Positions 7,257-15,439 of a DNA stretch of 64,000 nt are shown here, one piece after another. Every line of letters starts with the position of its first letter. Positions within the stretch are counted from its first letter, which is position 1. The stretch is from positions 1,364,001-1,428,000 of the forward strand of contig NZ_CP099960.1 of NCBI RefSeq assembly GCF_024137865.1. The letters run 5' to 3'. The notes below the pieces were generated by a model. It worked only from the letters and a program-made list of their open reading frames with translations. It was not told where the DNA came from and searched no databases. The position numbers and the translations under genes were made by a program. This DNA comes from Moraxella sp. FZFQ2102 (lineage in GTDB: Bacteria; Pseudomonadota; Gammaproteobacteria; Pseudomonadales; Moraxellaceae).

Positions 7257-9623
7257 TTAGGCGGTCGCTCGACGCGCGTGTAGCACGCCTGGCTGTTGTT
7301 CGATTTTGTTGAGCAGGCGTGATAAGTGCGATATGCCTGCCACTTCCACATAAAACTTCATATGGCTCATCGCACCGTCATTGCTCACTGTTTCGGCTCG
7401 GCTGATATTAACCTTTTCGCGGTCAATGACGTGCACAAGATCTCTGAGCAGTCCTGATGTATTTTGTGCTTCGACATGAATCACCACAGGCTGATAGCGA
7501 CCGAAGCTATCTTGCCAATGCGCATGAATGCCACGATCAGGTTCTTTTTCGATCAGTCTTAGGTACTCAGGACAGCCTTGATTGTGAATACTGACGCCAT
7601 TTGATAAAGTCACAAAACCTGCAATCGGCTCGCCATGCACAGGATTGCAGCACTTGGCAAGGTGCATCTCGACATTATCAAAGCCATCAAGCTCAATCTT
7701 AAATTTATTGGTGCGAACGGGTGTCTTGATGTCGATGGTCGGCACATCTTGGGCAGGTTCTGCGATGTGCAGTTTTTGGGCGACCAAGTTGCTGATTTGG
7801 GTGACACTGATATCACCGATGACGAGTGCGACATACAGATCATCTTCGGATTTGACATTGAGCGTCTGAAAATAGTCGCTTAAGTTCACCTGATTGGCGG
7901 CGATGGATAGGCGATCAAATTCTTTGAGCAGTAGTCCCTTGCCTGTCTCGATATTCTTATCGCGATCTTGTTTGTTGAACCACTGACGCAGTTTGGACTT
8001 GGCACGGCTCGTGTGAATATAGCCCAAAGATGGCATCAGCCAATCACGATTCGGCTCACGGCTAGATTTGGTAATGATCTCAATCTGATCGCCTGTCTTT
8101 GGCTGATGGGTCAGCGGTACATAGCGACCATTGACACGAGCACCTTGGGCACGGTTGCCGACTTCGGTATGTACATAATAGGCAAAGTCTAGCACTGTTG
8201 AGCCTTTTGGTAGCTCGGTGATATCGCCATCACGGCTAAAGACATAAATCCGCTCGGCATTATCCACATCCAGATCGATCTCATCTTCGCCATCAGGGAT
8301 GTCTTGACCTAGTAGCTGACGCAATGAGCTGATTTTTTGGGTGAGATAATCGTCTTTTTTGGCTTTTAGGCCTTCTTTATAATTGACGTGCGATGCCTTG
8401 CCAAGCTCTGCCTCAAAGTGCATATCAAAGGTACGAATCTGCACCTCAAGCGTGCGATTCTCAGCGATCACCGCTGTGTGCAGTGACTTATAGCCATTGG
8501 GCTTGGGGTTGGTGATATAGTCGTCAAACTGCTCAGGAATGTGCCGCCACAGACCATGCACGATACCCAGCGTATAGTAGCATTCGGCATTGGTATTGAC
8601 CATCACTCGCAAGGCACGGATGTCATATAGCTGATCAAAAGACAGGTTCTTTGATTTCATCTTACGCCAAATGGAGTAGATGTGCTTGACACGCCCAGAG
8701 ACTTCGCCTTGGATGCCAGCTCGTTCAAGCTCGGCACTGAGTTTGGCTTTGACTGACTCGATATAGGCTTCTCGTTCGCTACGCTTCTCGGCAAGTAGCG
8801 ATGCGATTTTTTTGTATTCTTCGGGGGCAAGATAGCGAAATGCCAAATCTTCCAACTCCCACTTCAGCTGGGCAATCGATAGGCGATGTGCCAGTGGGGC
8901 ATAGATGGTCATCACCTCACGAGCCACCCGTTTTTGGCGATCGGGCGGTGAGAATGACAGCTCACGCATCGCAAAGGTACGCTCAGCAAGTTTGATCAGC
9001 ACCGCACGCACATCATTGGTGGTGCTGATGAGCATACTGTAGATATTGGATAATTGGTCTCTTTGATTGCTCTCAAAATAATCTTCAAGTCGCTTATTGC
9101 TCTCGATGCTCTCAGACAGTTTACCCATCGCAAGCGTATCCATCACCAAGTGCGCGATGTCTTCTCCGAAGTTTTTCTTAATAGTATCAATGCTCACAAG
9201 CTCACGGCGAGCGGTGCGATACAGCATGGCAGCAGCTAGGGCGTTTTCGTCTTGGAATAGATACGCCAAAATATCTGCCATGCCGATGCCTGTGATGTAG
9301 GCACCTGAGCGGGTGACATGGGGTTTGTTGACTTGGATTTGGACAAATTGGCAGGCTTTACGCAAAATGGGCAAATCATCCTTGCCGATACGAGCAGCCA
9401 CTTTGGCAATCCACGCTTCGATGTCGATGTCTGAGACATTCAAATCGCTTGGATTGATGGTGCTGTTGGTATGGTCAAGGGCGCTGACCAGCTTGTGATT
9501 GGCAAGCTGTGCCTTAAAATCAGGATGCAGCTGTTTGGCGACCAAACTTGCCGCCAGTGTCGCACTATCCATGCTGCTACTGTTGCCGCCCAATAAGGGT
9601 AGGCTGTCACGAATCTGTACCAC
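7257..9623 (-). CDS. relA: GTP pyrophosphokinase RelA ((p)ppGpp synthetase I)
   Basis: RelA binds stalled ribosomes with uncharged tRNA and makes (p)ppGpp. Order of domains: a degenerate HD domain (AAAMLYRTARREL, lacking the HD and ED metal ligands, so a monofunctional synthetase is inferred rather than SpoT), the synthetase domain (VKHIYSIWRKM, YDIRALRVMV, KPNGYKSLHTAV), a TGS domain (IYVFSRDGDITELPKGST), a conserved-Cys region (HLAKCCNPVHGEPI) and a C-terminal ACT domain. The frame opens at TTG 9641, but the GTG at 9623 has AAGGA seven bases upstream and yields MVQIR, like other RelA N termini (788 residues). Confidence 0.93.
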   Translation of the reverse strand: MVQIRDSLPLLGGNSSSMDSATLAASLVAKQLHPDFKAQLANHKLVSALDHTNSTINPSDLNVSDIDIEAWIAKVAARIGKDDLPILRKACQFVQIQVNKPHVTRSGAYITGIGMADILAYLFQDENALAAAMLYRTARRELVSIDTIKKNFGEDIAHLVMDTLAMGKLSESIESNKRLEDYFESNQRDQLSNIYSMLISTTNDVRAVLIKLAERTFAMRELSFSPPDRQKRVAREVMTIYAPLAHRLSIAQLKWELEDLAFRYLAPEEYKKIASLLAEKRSEREAYIESVKAKLSAELERAGIQGEVSGRVKHIYSIWRKMKSKNLSFDQLYDIRALRVMVNTNAECYYTLGIVHGLWRHIPEQFDDYITNPKPNGYKSLHTAVIAENRTLEVQIRTFDMHFEAELGKASHVNYKEGLKAKKDDYLTQKISSLRQLLGQDIPDGEDEIDLDVDNAERIYVFSRDGDITELPKGSTVLDFAYYVHTEVGNRAQGARVNGRYVPLTHQPKTGDQIEIITKSSREPNRDWLMPSLGYIHTSRAKSKLRQWFNKQDRDKNIETGKGLLLKEFDRLSIAANQVNLSDYFQTLNVKSEDDLYVALVIGDISVTQISNLVAQKLHIAEPAQDVPTIDIKTPVRTNKFKIELDGFDNVEMHLAKCCNPVHGEPIAGFVTLSNGVSIHNQGCPEYLRLIEKEPDRGIHAHWQDSFGRYQPVVIHVEAQNTSGLLRDLVHVIDREKVNISRAETVSNDGAMSHMKFYVEVAGISHLSRLLNKIEQQPGVLHARRATA

Positions 9624-9641
9624 GGTTGTATCCTTGTCCAA

Positions 9642-10130
9642 ACCAGTTTTATTTTATATAGTATATCCCATGTATTATGGCACCTAAAAGGGTAATTTTA
9701 AAGATGAAATCGATAAATTTTATGCCAAAAAGTCATGACGCATAATTTTTATAAAATAATCCAAGTAATTTTATCCAAGCTGTGCTATAATCTCATTTTT
9801 CGTGAATAATTCACACACGCTTTTGATGACATCGCACCGATTTTGATGGGTAAGTTTGATTTGACCCATGTGATGATATGATTTCTTGCTAAGTTTGTGG
9901 CTTGCCACCTGCTTTGTCTATTTTATCTTTATTAGTCCTAACTGTCGCGATGATTTTGGCTTGTTCTTTATTGTGCTTTTGCACCACGACAAGCAGTTGA
10001 GCGACAATACGCCACCCAAATCCAAAATGCAATTTTGTAGCAAGCCTTAAGCATCTGCTTAAAGTTGGCTTGTCGGTTTTTTGACCAAAAAATTGGCTCA
10101 TCGTGGGGGCATGACTGATACAAGGTTCTT
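9642..10130 (+). promoter_or_regulatory. Long structured leader of the DEAD-box helicase gene, with promoter
   Basis: No gene was found in this 489-base gap. An extended -10 (TGC then TATAAT at 9786-9791) would start a transcript near 9798, giving a leader of about 330 bases. Hairpins visible in it: ATGGGT 9846-9851 with ACCCAT 9864-9869; GTGGC 9897-9901 with GCCAC 9904-9908; and a long stem at 10041-10072 followed by a T-run. Leaders of this kind in other helicase genes, such as E. coli deaD, are autoregulatory. That role here is inference. Confidence 0.5.
10041..10082 (+). terminator. Terminator-like hairpin (possible attenuator) inside the helicase leader
   Basis: CAAGCC (10041-10046) pairs with GGCTTG (10067-10072), and TTAAGC (10047-10052) pairs with GCTTAA (10057-10062) around a four-base loop, leaving an AGTT bulge. 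Six T follow at 10077-10082. It lies about 50 bases before the helicase start codon, between promoter and gene, which is the position of an attenuator. Confidence 0.5.
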
Positions 10131-10134
10131 ATGA
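10111..10134 (+). CDS. Possible 7-codon upstream ORF overlapping the helicase start
   Basis: ATG at 10111, preceded by GTGGGGGC, opens seven codons (MTDTRFL) that end in TGA. That TGA overlaps the helicase ATG as ATGA. The first nine bases of the two ORFs are identical (ATGACTGAT). It could be translationally coupled to the helicase or be a chance ORF. Confidence 0.3.
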   Translation: MTDTRFL

Positions 10135-12101
10135 CTGATCAATTACACACCACAGACACCGCCCACGCAGACGAGCAAGCAGGCGAGTTCGTACTACAAT
10201 TTTCTGACTTAGGTCTGCACAAAGGCATCATCAAAGCCCTGACCAAAAGTGGCTACACTACCCCAACACCCATCCAAGCCCAAGCCATTCCGCACGCCTT
10301 GAATGGCCGTGATTTGTTGTTATCAGCTCAGACAGGCTCTGGCAAGACAGCGGCGTTTGTACTGCCAGTACTGGATAAGATGAGCCGCTTACCAAAGCTT
10401 GAAAAGCATATCCATGCACTGATTTTGACCCCGACGCGTGAGCTTGCCTTGCAGGTGCATGACAGCGTGCGTCGCTATGGCGATGGGATGCGTGGGATGT
10501 TTAGCGTACCTTTGGTGGGCGGTGCACCTTATGGTGGGCAGCTGCGTGCACTACGCAAGGGCGTGCAGGTCATCGTCGCCACCCCAGGCCGTCTGATTGA
10601 TCATATGCGTGAAGGCCGCATTGATTTATCAGGTCTGGATATGCTGATTCTCGATGAAGCCGATCGTATGCTGGATATGGGCTTTGCTGATGATATCAAA
10701 GAAATCCTAGAAAATACCCCAAGCACTCGCCAAACAGTGATGTCGTCTGCCACTTGGGATGGTGCTGTGGGCAAAATCGCTGAGAGCTTCACCACCAATC
10801 CTGAACGCGTCTCGATCAAGGTTGAGTCAGCGCATATCGATGAAAGCGTGTATTTTTGTGATGACTTTAACCACAAAAACAAAATCCTGCTTGAAGTACT
10901 GAACAACCCTGAAATCAAACAGGCAGTCATCTTTACCGCCACCAAGCTATCTACCGAAAAGCTTGCCGACACCCTAAACGAAGTCGGCTACAAGGCACGC
11001 TATCTGCATGGCGATTTGCCACAAGGCAAGCGTAACCGCATCGTCGGTGATATGAAATCAGGCAAATGCGATCTGCTCATCGCCACTGATGTCGCTGCTC
11101 GTGGTATCGATATCTCAGCCATCAGCCATGTGGTGAACTATGATTTGCCACGCCAAGTCGAAGACTATGTGCATCGTATCGGTCGTTGTGGTCGTGCAGG
11201 TCGTACAGGTGTAGCGGTGAACTTGTGTAGCCTAGATGATAATAAACAACTTGCCAATATCAACCGCTATCTTAAGCGTGATATGACCACAGCCACCATC
11301 GAAGGGCTAGAGCCACGCCGTAATTTTGGTATCATCGATGAGCCACGCCGTAAGGGTGGCCGCAACCGTCGCCGTGATGATCGTGATGGTCAAGGTCGTG
11401 GCGATCGTGGTGGATATGGTCGCAAGCCACGTTTTGAAGGTCGTTCGGATCGCTTTGAGCGTTCGGATCGCCTCGAAGCTCGTGGCGAGCGTTTCGAGCG
11501 TCAAGATCGCTTTGATGGCCGTGATCGTTCAGAGCGTTTTGACCGTGGGTTTGATCAGCCAAGATTTGACAGCCGTGAGCGTGCCGATAGCCGTGAGCGT
11601 TTCGGTGGTAATGAGCGTCGTTCATTTGATCGTGCGGAGCGTCAAGGCCGTTTCAATCGTGGCGACCGCCCAGAGCGTTTTGACCGCCAAGACCGCTCAG
11701 AGCGTCAGTTTGATCAGCCGAAGTTTGAGCGTGATCGTGATTTTGGCAAAGCTTATGACAAGCCGTACAAAGCCAAAGACAGTGCAGAGCGTCGCCCATC
11801 AGATCGTTTTGAGCATCGTGGCGATCGTGGCTATGGCCGTGAGCGTGAGTTTGGTCGCACGGAGCGTTTCGGCGGTGGTGAGCGTCGTTCATTTGATCGT
11901 GCGGAGCGTCGTACAGAGCGTGATGAGCGTTTTGATCGCCGTGAGAAGTTTGGCAAAGATAAGCCAAGCTTTGATAAAGGGGCAAAATCAAGCGGCAAGT
12001 CATTTGCCAAAGCGCGTTCATCACATCGCCCAAAAGCAGTCGAAGAAGTGTTTTTTGCCAAACGCCAAGCCAAAAAAGCCCGCAAATTTGGCGATGCTTG
12101 A
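10131..12101 (+). CDS. DEAD-box ATP-dependent RNA helicase with long Arg/Asp/Phe-rich tail
   Basis: Residues 20-390 form the two RecA-like domains: Q motif (GYTTPTPIQAQ), Walker A AQTGSGKT, PTRELALQV, TPGRL, DEAD in LILDEADRMLD, SAT, ATDVAARGID and HRIGRCGRAGR. This fits the RhlE/DeaD group used in ribosome assembly, RNA decay and cold adaptation. From about residue 400 to 656 the protein is low complexity, dominated by Arg, Asp, Phe, Glu and Gly in irregular units such as RFDRxERF, and is likely disordered and RNA-binding. This tail is longer than in E. coli RhlE. AAGG lies upstream of the ATG. Which paralogue it represents is not resolved, so no symbol is given. Confidence 0.93.
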   Translation: MTDQLHTTDTAHADEQAGEFVLQFSDLGLHKGIIKALTKSGYTTPTPIQAQAIPHALNGRDLLLSAQTGSGKTAAFVLPVLDKMSRLPKLEKHIHALILTPTRELALQVHDSVRRYGDGMRGMFSVPLVGGAPYGGQLRALRKGVQVIVATPGRLIDHMREGRIDLSGLDMLILDEADRMLDMGFADDIKEILENTPSTRQTVMSSATWDGAVGKIAESFTTNPERVSIKVESAHIDESVYFCDDFNHKNKILLEVLNNPEIKQAVIFTATKLSTEKLADTLNEVGYKARYLHGDLPQGKRNRIVGDMKSGKCDLLIATDVAARGIDISAISHVVNYDLPRQVEDYVHRIGRCGRAGRTGVAVNLCSLDDNKQLANINRYLKRDMTTATIEGLEPRRNFGIIDEPRRKGGRNRRRDDRDGQGRGDRGGYGRKPRFEGRSDRFERSDRLEARGERFERQDRFDGRDRSERFDRGFDQPRFDSRERADSRERFGGNERRSFDRAERQGRFNRGDRPERFDRQDRSERQFDQPKFERDRDFGKAYDKPYKAKDSAERRPSDRFEHRGDRGYGREREFGRTERFGGGERRSFDRAERRTERDERFDRREKFGKDKPSFDKGAKSSGKSFAKARSSHRPKAVEEVFFAKRQAKKARKFGDA

Positions 12102-12120
12102 TTTGCTCTAAATAATAAAC

Positions 12121-12153
12121 AAAACCCCAAGAAGTTAATTTTCTTGGGGTTTT
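12121..12153. terminator. Bidirectional terminator between the helicase gene and rlmD
   Basis: AAAACCCCAAGAA at 12121-12133 pairs with TTCTTGGGGTTTT at 12141-12153. The A-run and T-run flanks serve both convergent genes. Confidence 0.9.
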
Positions 12154-12176
12154 GTTTTGGGTAAATTAAATTACCA

Positions 12177-13667
12177 TCACGCCACTTTCTCAAACCGAGC
12201 GATACTCTCCACATGACCGGTGTGGCTAAACATATCCATCACCCCAGCATGGGTCAAGCGATAGCCAGCGTCGATGAGTGCTTTGGTATCACGGGCAAGC
12301 GTGGCAGGGTTGCATGAGACATAGACGATGCGTTTGGCGTTGAATTTAGGCAGATAAGCCATCACTTCCCATGCGCCAGAGCGGGGCGGGTCGATGAGCA
12401 GGGCATCAAACTGATGTTCGCCAGTCGCCCATGGCTTATCTGAGAAATCCTGCGTCAAATCTTGGGCATAAAATTCGGTATGATGGATGCCATTGGTGAT
12501 CGCATTCATCTTGGCGCGTTCGGTCATCTGCTCTGAGCCTTCGACACCGACGACAAAGCCTGTCTCGCCTACCTTGCGGGCAAGTGCTAAGCTAAAATTC
12601 CCAAGTCCGCAGAACAAATCCAGCACCCGTTCACCAGCTTGTAGGTCCAGTAGCTCACACGCCAAATCCATCATCTTGCGGTTCACCGATAGATTCACCT
12701 GCGTGAAATCCAGTGGTGAGAATTCATAAGTCAGCTCAAAATTTGGCAAATGATAAAACAGTCCGCCAGTCGGTGGCACAGTCAATGAGCTGTTTCGAGC
12801 GCCATCGGTATCAATGCGATGCACAGTGTCTGAGCCTTTGGGCTGTAAGAACAGCTGCCAATGACGCTCGGCAAAGAAAGCTTTTAGCTTGGTAATGTCA
12901 TCATCACTCAGCGGTACCATATGGCGTACGATGATGGCAACAGACTTGGCACTGTCAGGGACATGAGAGAGTATTTCGCCCATTGCCACTTCAAGCTGTG
13001 GGATATGATCACGAGCATCGAGCGTGGTGATCAGTGCTTTTAGGTTTTCGATCTCAAAGCCGATGCGTGGGTCTAAGATGTGGCATTCGTTCAGCTCGGA
13101 TAGGAAGTTACTGCCGCGTTCACGAAAGCCGACCAAGGCTGATTCTTTTTTGGCAACGAAGCGTACGCCCATACGAGCCTTGGTGCGATAACCTAGGCGA
13201 TCACCAACCAGTGGGGGTAGCCAATTATCTGGCTGTACACCTGCTTGATGGGTGAGCAGTTCTGAGAGTACTGATTGCTTAAAGGCGATTTGACCATCGG
13301 CATCCCAATGCTGAAGACTGCAACCACCGCAGACAGTGAAATGCGGACATGGCGGCGTCTGGCGTTGTGGATGGGGGTTTGAGATGATGGCTTTGGCATC
13401 ACCTTCTTCAAAGGTCTTTTTGCTGCTGGTGACTTTGACCGAGACGGTTTCGTTTGGCAGGGCAAAGCTTACGAAGATTTTTTTGCCAGCTTTGTCGGGA
13501 TTATGCGATTCGTTATCGGTTTCATAGACCGCTACGCCACGCCCATCATGGGCAAGATTGGTGATGGTAAAGTCAATCGGTGGGGCATCTGCCAAGCGTT
13601 TGCGTGCTCGAGCGGTGGGCTTGCCTTTTTTGCTTGGGCTTGCGATTAAAGAATGTTGTGCGGTCAT
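12177..13667 (-). CDS. rlmD: 23S rRNA (uracil-1939-C5) methyltransferase RlmD
   Basis: SAM-dependent enzyme that methylates U1939 of 23S rRNA. The N-terminal TRAM domain ([18 protein letters not shown]) is followed by the Cys cluster [10 protein letters not shown], expected to hold a 4Fe-4S centre. The methyltransferase core shows [26 protein letters not shown] and the catalytic [12 protein letters not shown]. At 496 residues it is longer than the E. coli enzyme (433), through a basic N-terminal extension and insertions. It is convergent with the helicase gene. Confidence 0.93.
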   Translation of the reverse strand: MTAQHSLIASPSKKGKPTARARKRLADAPPIDFTITNLAHDGRGVAVYETDNESHNPDKAGKKIFVSFALPNETVSVKVTSSKKTFEEGDAKAIISNPHPQRQTPPCPHFTVCGGCSLQHWDADGQIAFKQSVLSELLTHQAGVQPDNWLPPLVGDRLGYRTKARMGVRFVAKKESALVGFRERGSNFLSELNECHILDPRIGFEIENLKALITTLDARDHIPQLEVAMGEILSHVPDSAKSVAIIVRHMVPLSDDDITKLKAFFAERHWQLFLQPKGSDTVHRIDTDGARNSSLTVPPTGGLFYHLPNFELTYEFSPLDFTQVNLSVNRKMMDLACELLDLQAGERVLDLFCGLGNFSLALARKVGETGFVVGVEGSEQMTERAKMNAITNGIHHTEFYAQDLTQDFSDKPWATGEHQFDALLIDPPRSGAWEVMAYLPKFNAKRIVYVSCNPATLARDTKALIDAGYRLTHAGVMDMFSHTGHVESIARFEKVA

Positions 13668-13920
13668 GTGCTGCCTGTCTGATCAATAAAATAGATAGAT
13701 GGGTAAACTGCTCATTATAACACAGTTTAACAGTGGCTTTTTGATGAATTTATCGTCTGCCAACTTTGAAATAATGCTTAAATCAAGCTTATGCATGTCC
13801 ACTTGTACAGCTTTTCTTGTTTTTCCGATCTTTTTCAAATTTGTTTAACCATGCCATCATCTGCGTGCATTTTTGGGTATAATATAGCGATTGATAAAAT
13901 GATAATGATGATAAAAATCC

Positions 13921-14649
13921 ATGATAAATGATCTGCTTTTGGCGTTGGTCAATTTTTTGACATCCTTGCTGACAGGCATCACAGGGCTTGGCGGTGGCTC
14001 GATTTTGGTGGGGCTGTTGCCGCTGTTTTTGCCTGCGGCGGCGATCGTGCCAGTGCACGCGGCAGGGCAGCTTGCCAGTAATGCCAGTCGGGCGTGGTTT
14101 GGGCGTGATAGTCTGGATTGGCGGTATGTTACGCCTTATGTGGTGGGGTCGCTGTGTGGCATTGCGGTGTTTTGGCTGTTGGTGCGGTTCATTGATCTAG
14201 AATGGGTGCCGTTATTTATCGCGGTGTATATTTTGCTCATCGTGTGGGTTAAGCCGATTAAGCGATGGCTTGAAAATCGCCAAAATTTCTTCGTCATCGG
14301 CTTTATCCAGATGGGTATCGGGATGTTCGTCGGTAGTCCCGGCCCGCTGCATGTGCCGCCTTTGATCCAAAAATACGACGACATGAACACCGCCATCAGT
14401 ACTGCTTCGGTGATGATGACCTTTTTTCATGTGCTAAAGATCATCGCCTATATGGTGTTGGGTTTTCATTTTTTGGACTATTGGCAAGTGATCGTGATGA
14501 TGAGTATCTCGGCGGTGATTGGTTCGTGGCTGGGTACGATCCTACGGCATAAGATGCCGATGCCGTGGCTGACAGCGGCGATGCCGTGGATTTTGACCGC
14601 GGTGGCATTGCAAGTGTTGGTGCGCTTTGTGTGGAGTGAGTTGGGGTGA
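13921..14649 (+). CDS. TSUP (TauE/SafE) family membrane transporter
   Basis: A 242-residue inner-membrane protein with about seven or eight hydrophobic helices. The N-terminal GITGLGGGSILVGLLPLFLP and the later MFVGSPGPLHVPPL are the paired signature loops of the TSUP/DUF81 family. Its members export sulfite, sulfoacetate or related anions; the substrate here is not known. A TATAAT at 13878-13883 could be its -10. No strong Shine-Dalgarno sequence is seen before the ATG. It stands alone between rlmD and the autotransporter region. Confidence 0.8.
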   Translation: MINDLLLALVNFLTSLLTGITGLGGGSILVGLLPLFLPAAAIVPVHAAGQLASNASRAWFGRDSLDWRYVTPYVVGSLCGIAVFWLLVRFIDLEWVPLFIAVYILLIVWVKPIKRWLENRQNFFVIGFIQMGIGMFVGSPGPLHVPPLIQKYDDMNTAISTASVMMTFFHVLKIIAYMVLGFHFLDYWQVIVMMSISAVIGSWLGTILRHKMPMPWLTAAMPWILTAVALQVLVRFVWSELG

Positions 14650-14730
14650 TGGAGTGTTTATTCATCAATTGGATCGATGGTATAATCTATCATGCCACCA
14701 TTAAGATAGCTAGTCTTGGTGAGGCACAAG

Positions 14731-14747
14731 GGTGCGTCACACGCGCC
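14731..14747. repeat. Copy 1 of GGTGCG palindromic repeat
   Basis: GGTGCGTCACACGCGCC followed by ATTA. Same family as the copies at 14811, 14860, 23287 and 23326. Confidence 0.6.
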
Positions 14748-14810
14748 ATTACAATAACCAATATAAAATTATAAAAAACCCATTAAAAATCAACCACCTT
14801 CACCCAAAAA

Positions 14811-14827
14811 GGTGCGTCCCACGCACC
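14811..14827. repeat. Copy 2 of GGTGCG palindromic repeat (inverted relative to copy 1)
   Basis: GGTGCGTCCCACGCACC followed by CTAC. The flanks place it in the opposite orientation to copy 1, so copies 1 and 2 form an inverted pair. Confidence 0.65.
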
Positions 14828-14859
14828 CTACGATGTTTAATTTTTCAAATATATTTGAG

Positions 14860-14876
14860 CACACCCCACGCACCAT
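14860..14876. repeat. Copy 3 of GGTGCG palindromic repeat (degenerate)
   Basis: CACACCCCACGCACC followed by ATTAAA, with the same CCATTAA right flank as copy 1 and the copy at 23287. The left arm is degenerate. Confidence 0.5.
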
Positions 14877-15195
14877 TAAACAACCAATGCGTTAATCCCA
14901 AAAAAACACCAATCCCAATCTTCAATTTTCCCAATCATGCTACAGCAACAATTCTGTAACATGATTTCACCGATACAACTGTGCACTGTATCATTAAAAA
15001 TACATTAATATATCTAATAAATAAAATTAGCTTTACCCCCCCCATCGATAAAAATAGCACAAGGGCGGTTTTTGAAATATTTTATATAATTCATTGATTT
15101 CATGGTATTTTTCTCAGATAATGCACCGCGATCACAGAATTTGTATAGAATAACTCTCAACTACACCACGCACAAAAAATCGAATCCCCACCCAT

Positions 15196-15214
15196 CTACA
15201 TGATGATCATTATC
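15196..15214. promoter_or_regulatory. Fur-box-like palindrome
   Basis: CTACATGATGATCATTATC matches the 19-base consensus GATAATGATAATCATTATC at 14 positions, with the right half nearly perfect. It is about 225 bases before the autotransporter start codon. Confidence 0.4.
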
Positions 15215-15439
15215 ATAGATTTGTATAGAAAACCGCCAAAATTTGTATATTTTATATGCAATTCATTAACAAAACACCCATAAAACACTGCTATGGATAT
15301 ACACGACATAGTGGTAATATAGCGCCGAAAGTTGTCAGTAGGGTTACTGTTATCTTGCTGAAAACACACGCTTCACTCCAGCTGATTTGACGATCTGATG
15401 GGGTGGAGGTTTACTTTGTTTAAGTAATGTAGAGAAATT

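Larger units (their letters stand above)
14650..15439. other. AT-rich intergenic region with repeats, C8 tract and Fur-like site upstream of the autotransporter gene
   Basis: No convincing gene in this 790-base stretch. It contains three copies of the GGTGCG...CGCACC palindromic repeat (14731-14747, 14811-14827, 14860-14876), a run of eight C (15036-15043), two TTGTATAGAA direct repeats 80 bases apart (15141 and 15221) and a Fur-box-like palindrome (15196-15214). The final 140 bases probably hold the promoter and leader of the autotransporter gene. Confidence 0.6.

Noticed and set aside
9889..10101. 70-codon open frame (-) in the helicase leader
   Set aside because: No ribosome-binding site or recognisable motif; the region is better explained as structured leader RNA.
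11326..12111. A 261-codon open frame (+) inside the helicase C-terminal region
   Set aside because: It is a shadow frame created by the repetitive Arg/Asp codons of the helicase tail. Composition (Val/Ser/Ala-rich, no motifs) and lack of a ribosome-binding site argue against a gene.
14732..14959. 75-codon open frame (+) in the repeat-rich region
   Set aside because: It runs through three copies of the palindromic repeat and has low-complexity composition; no start site support.
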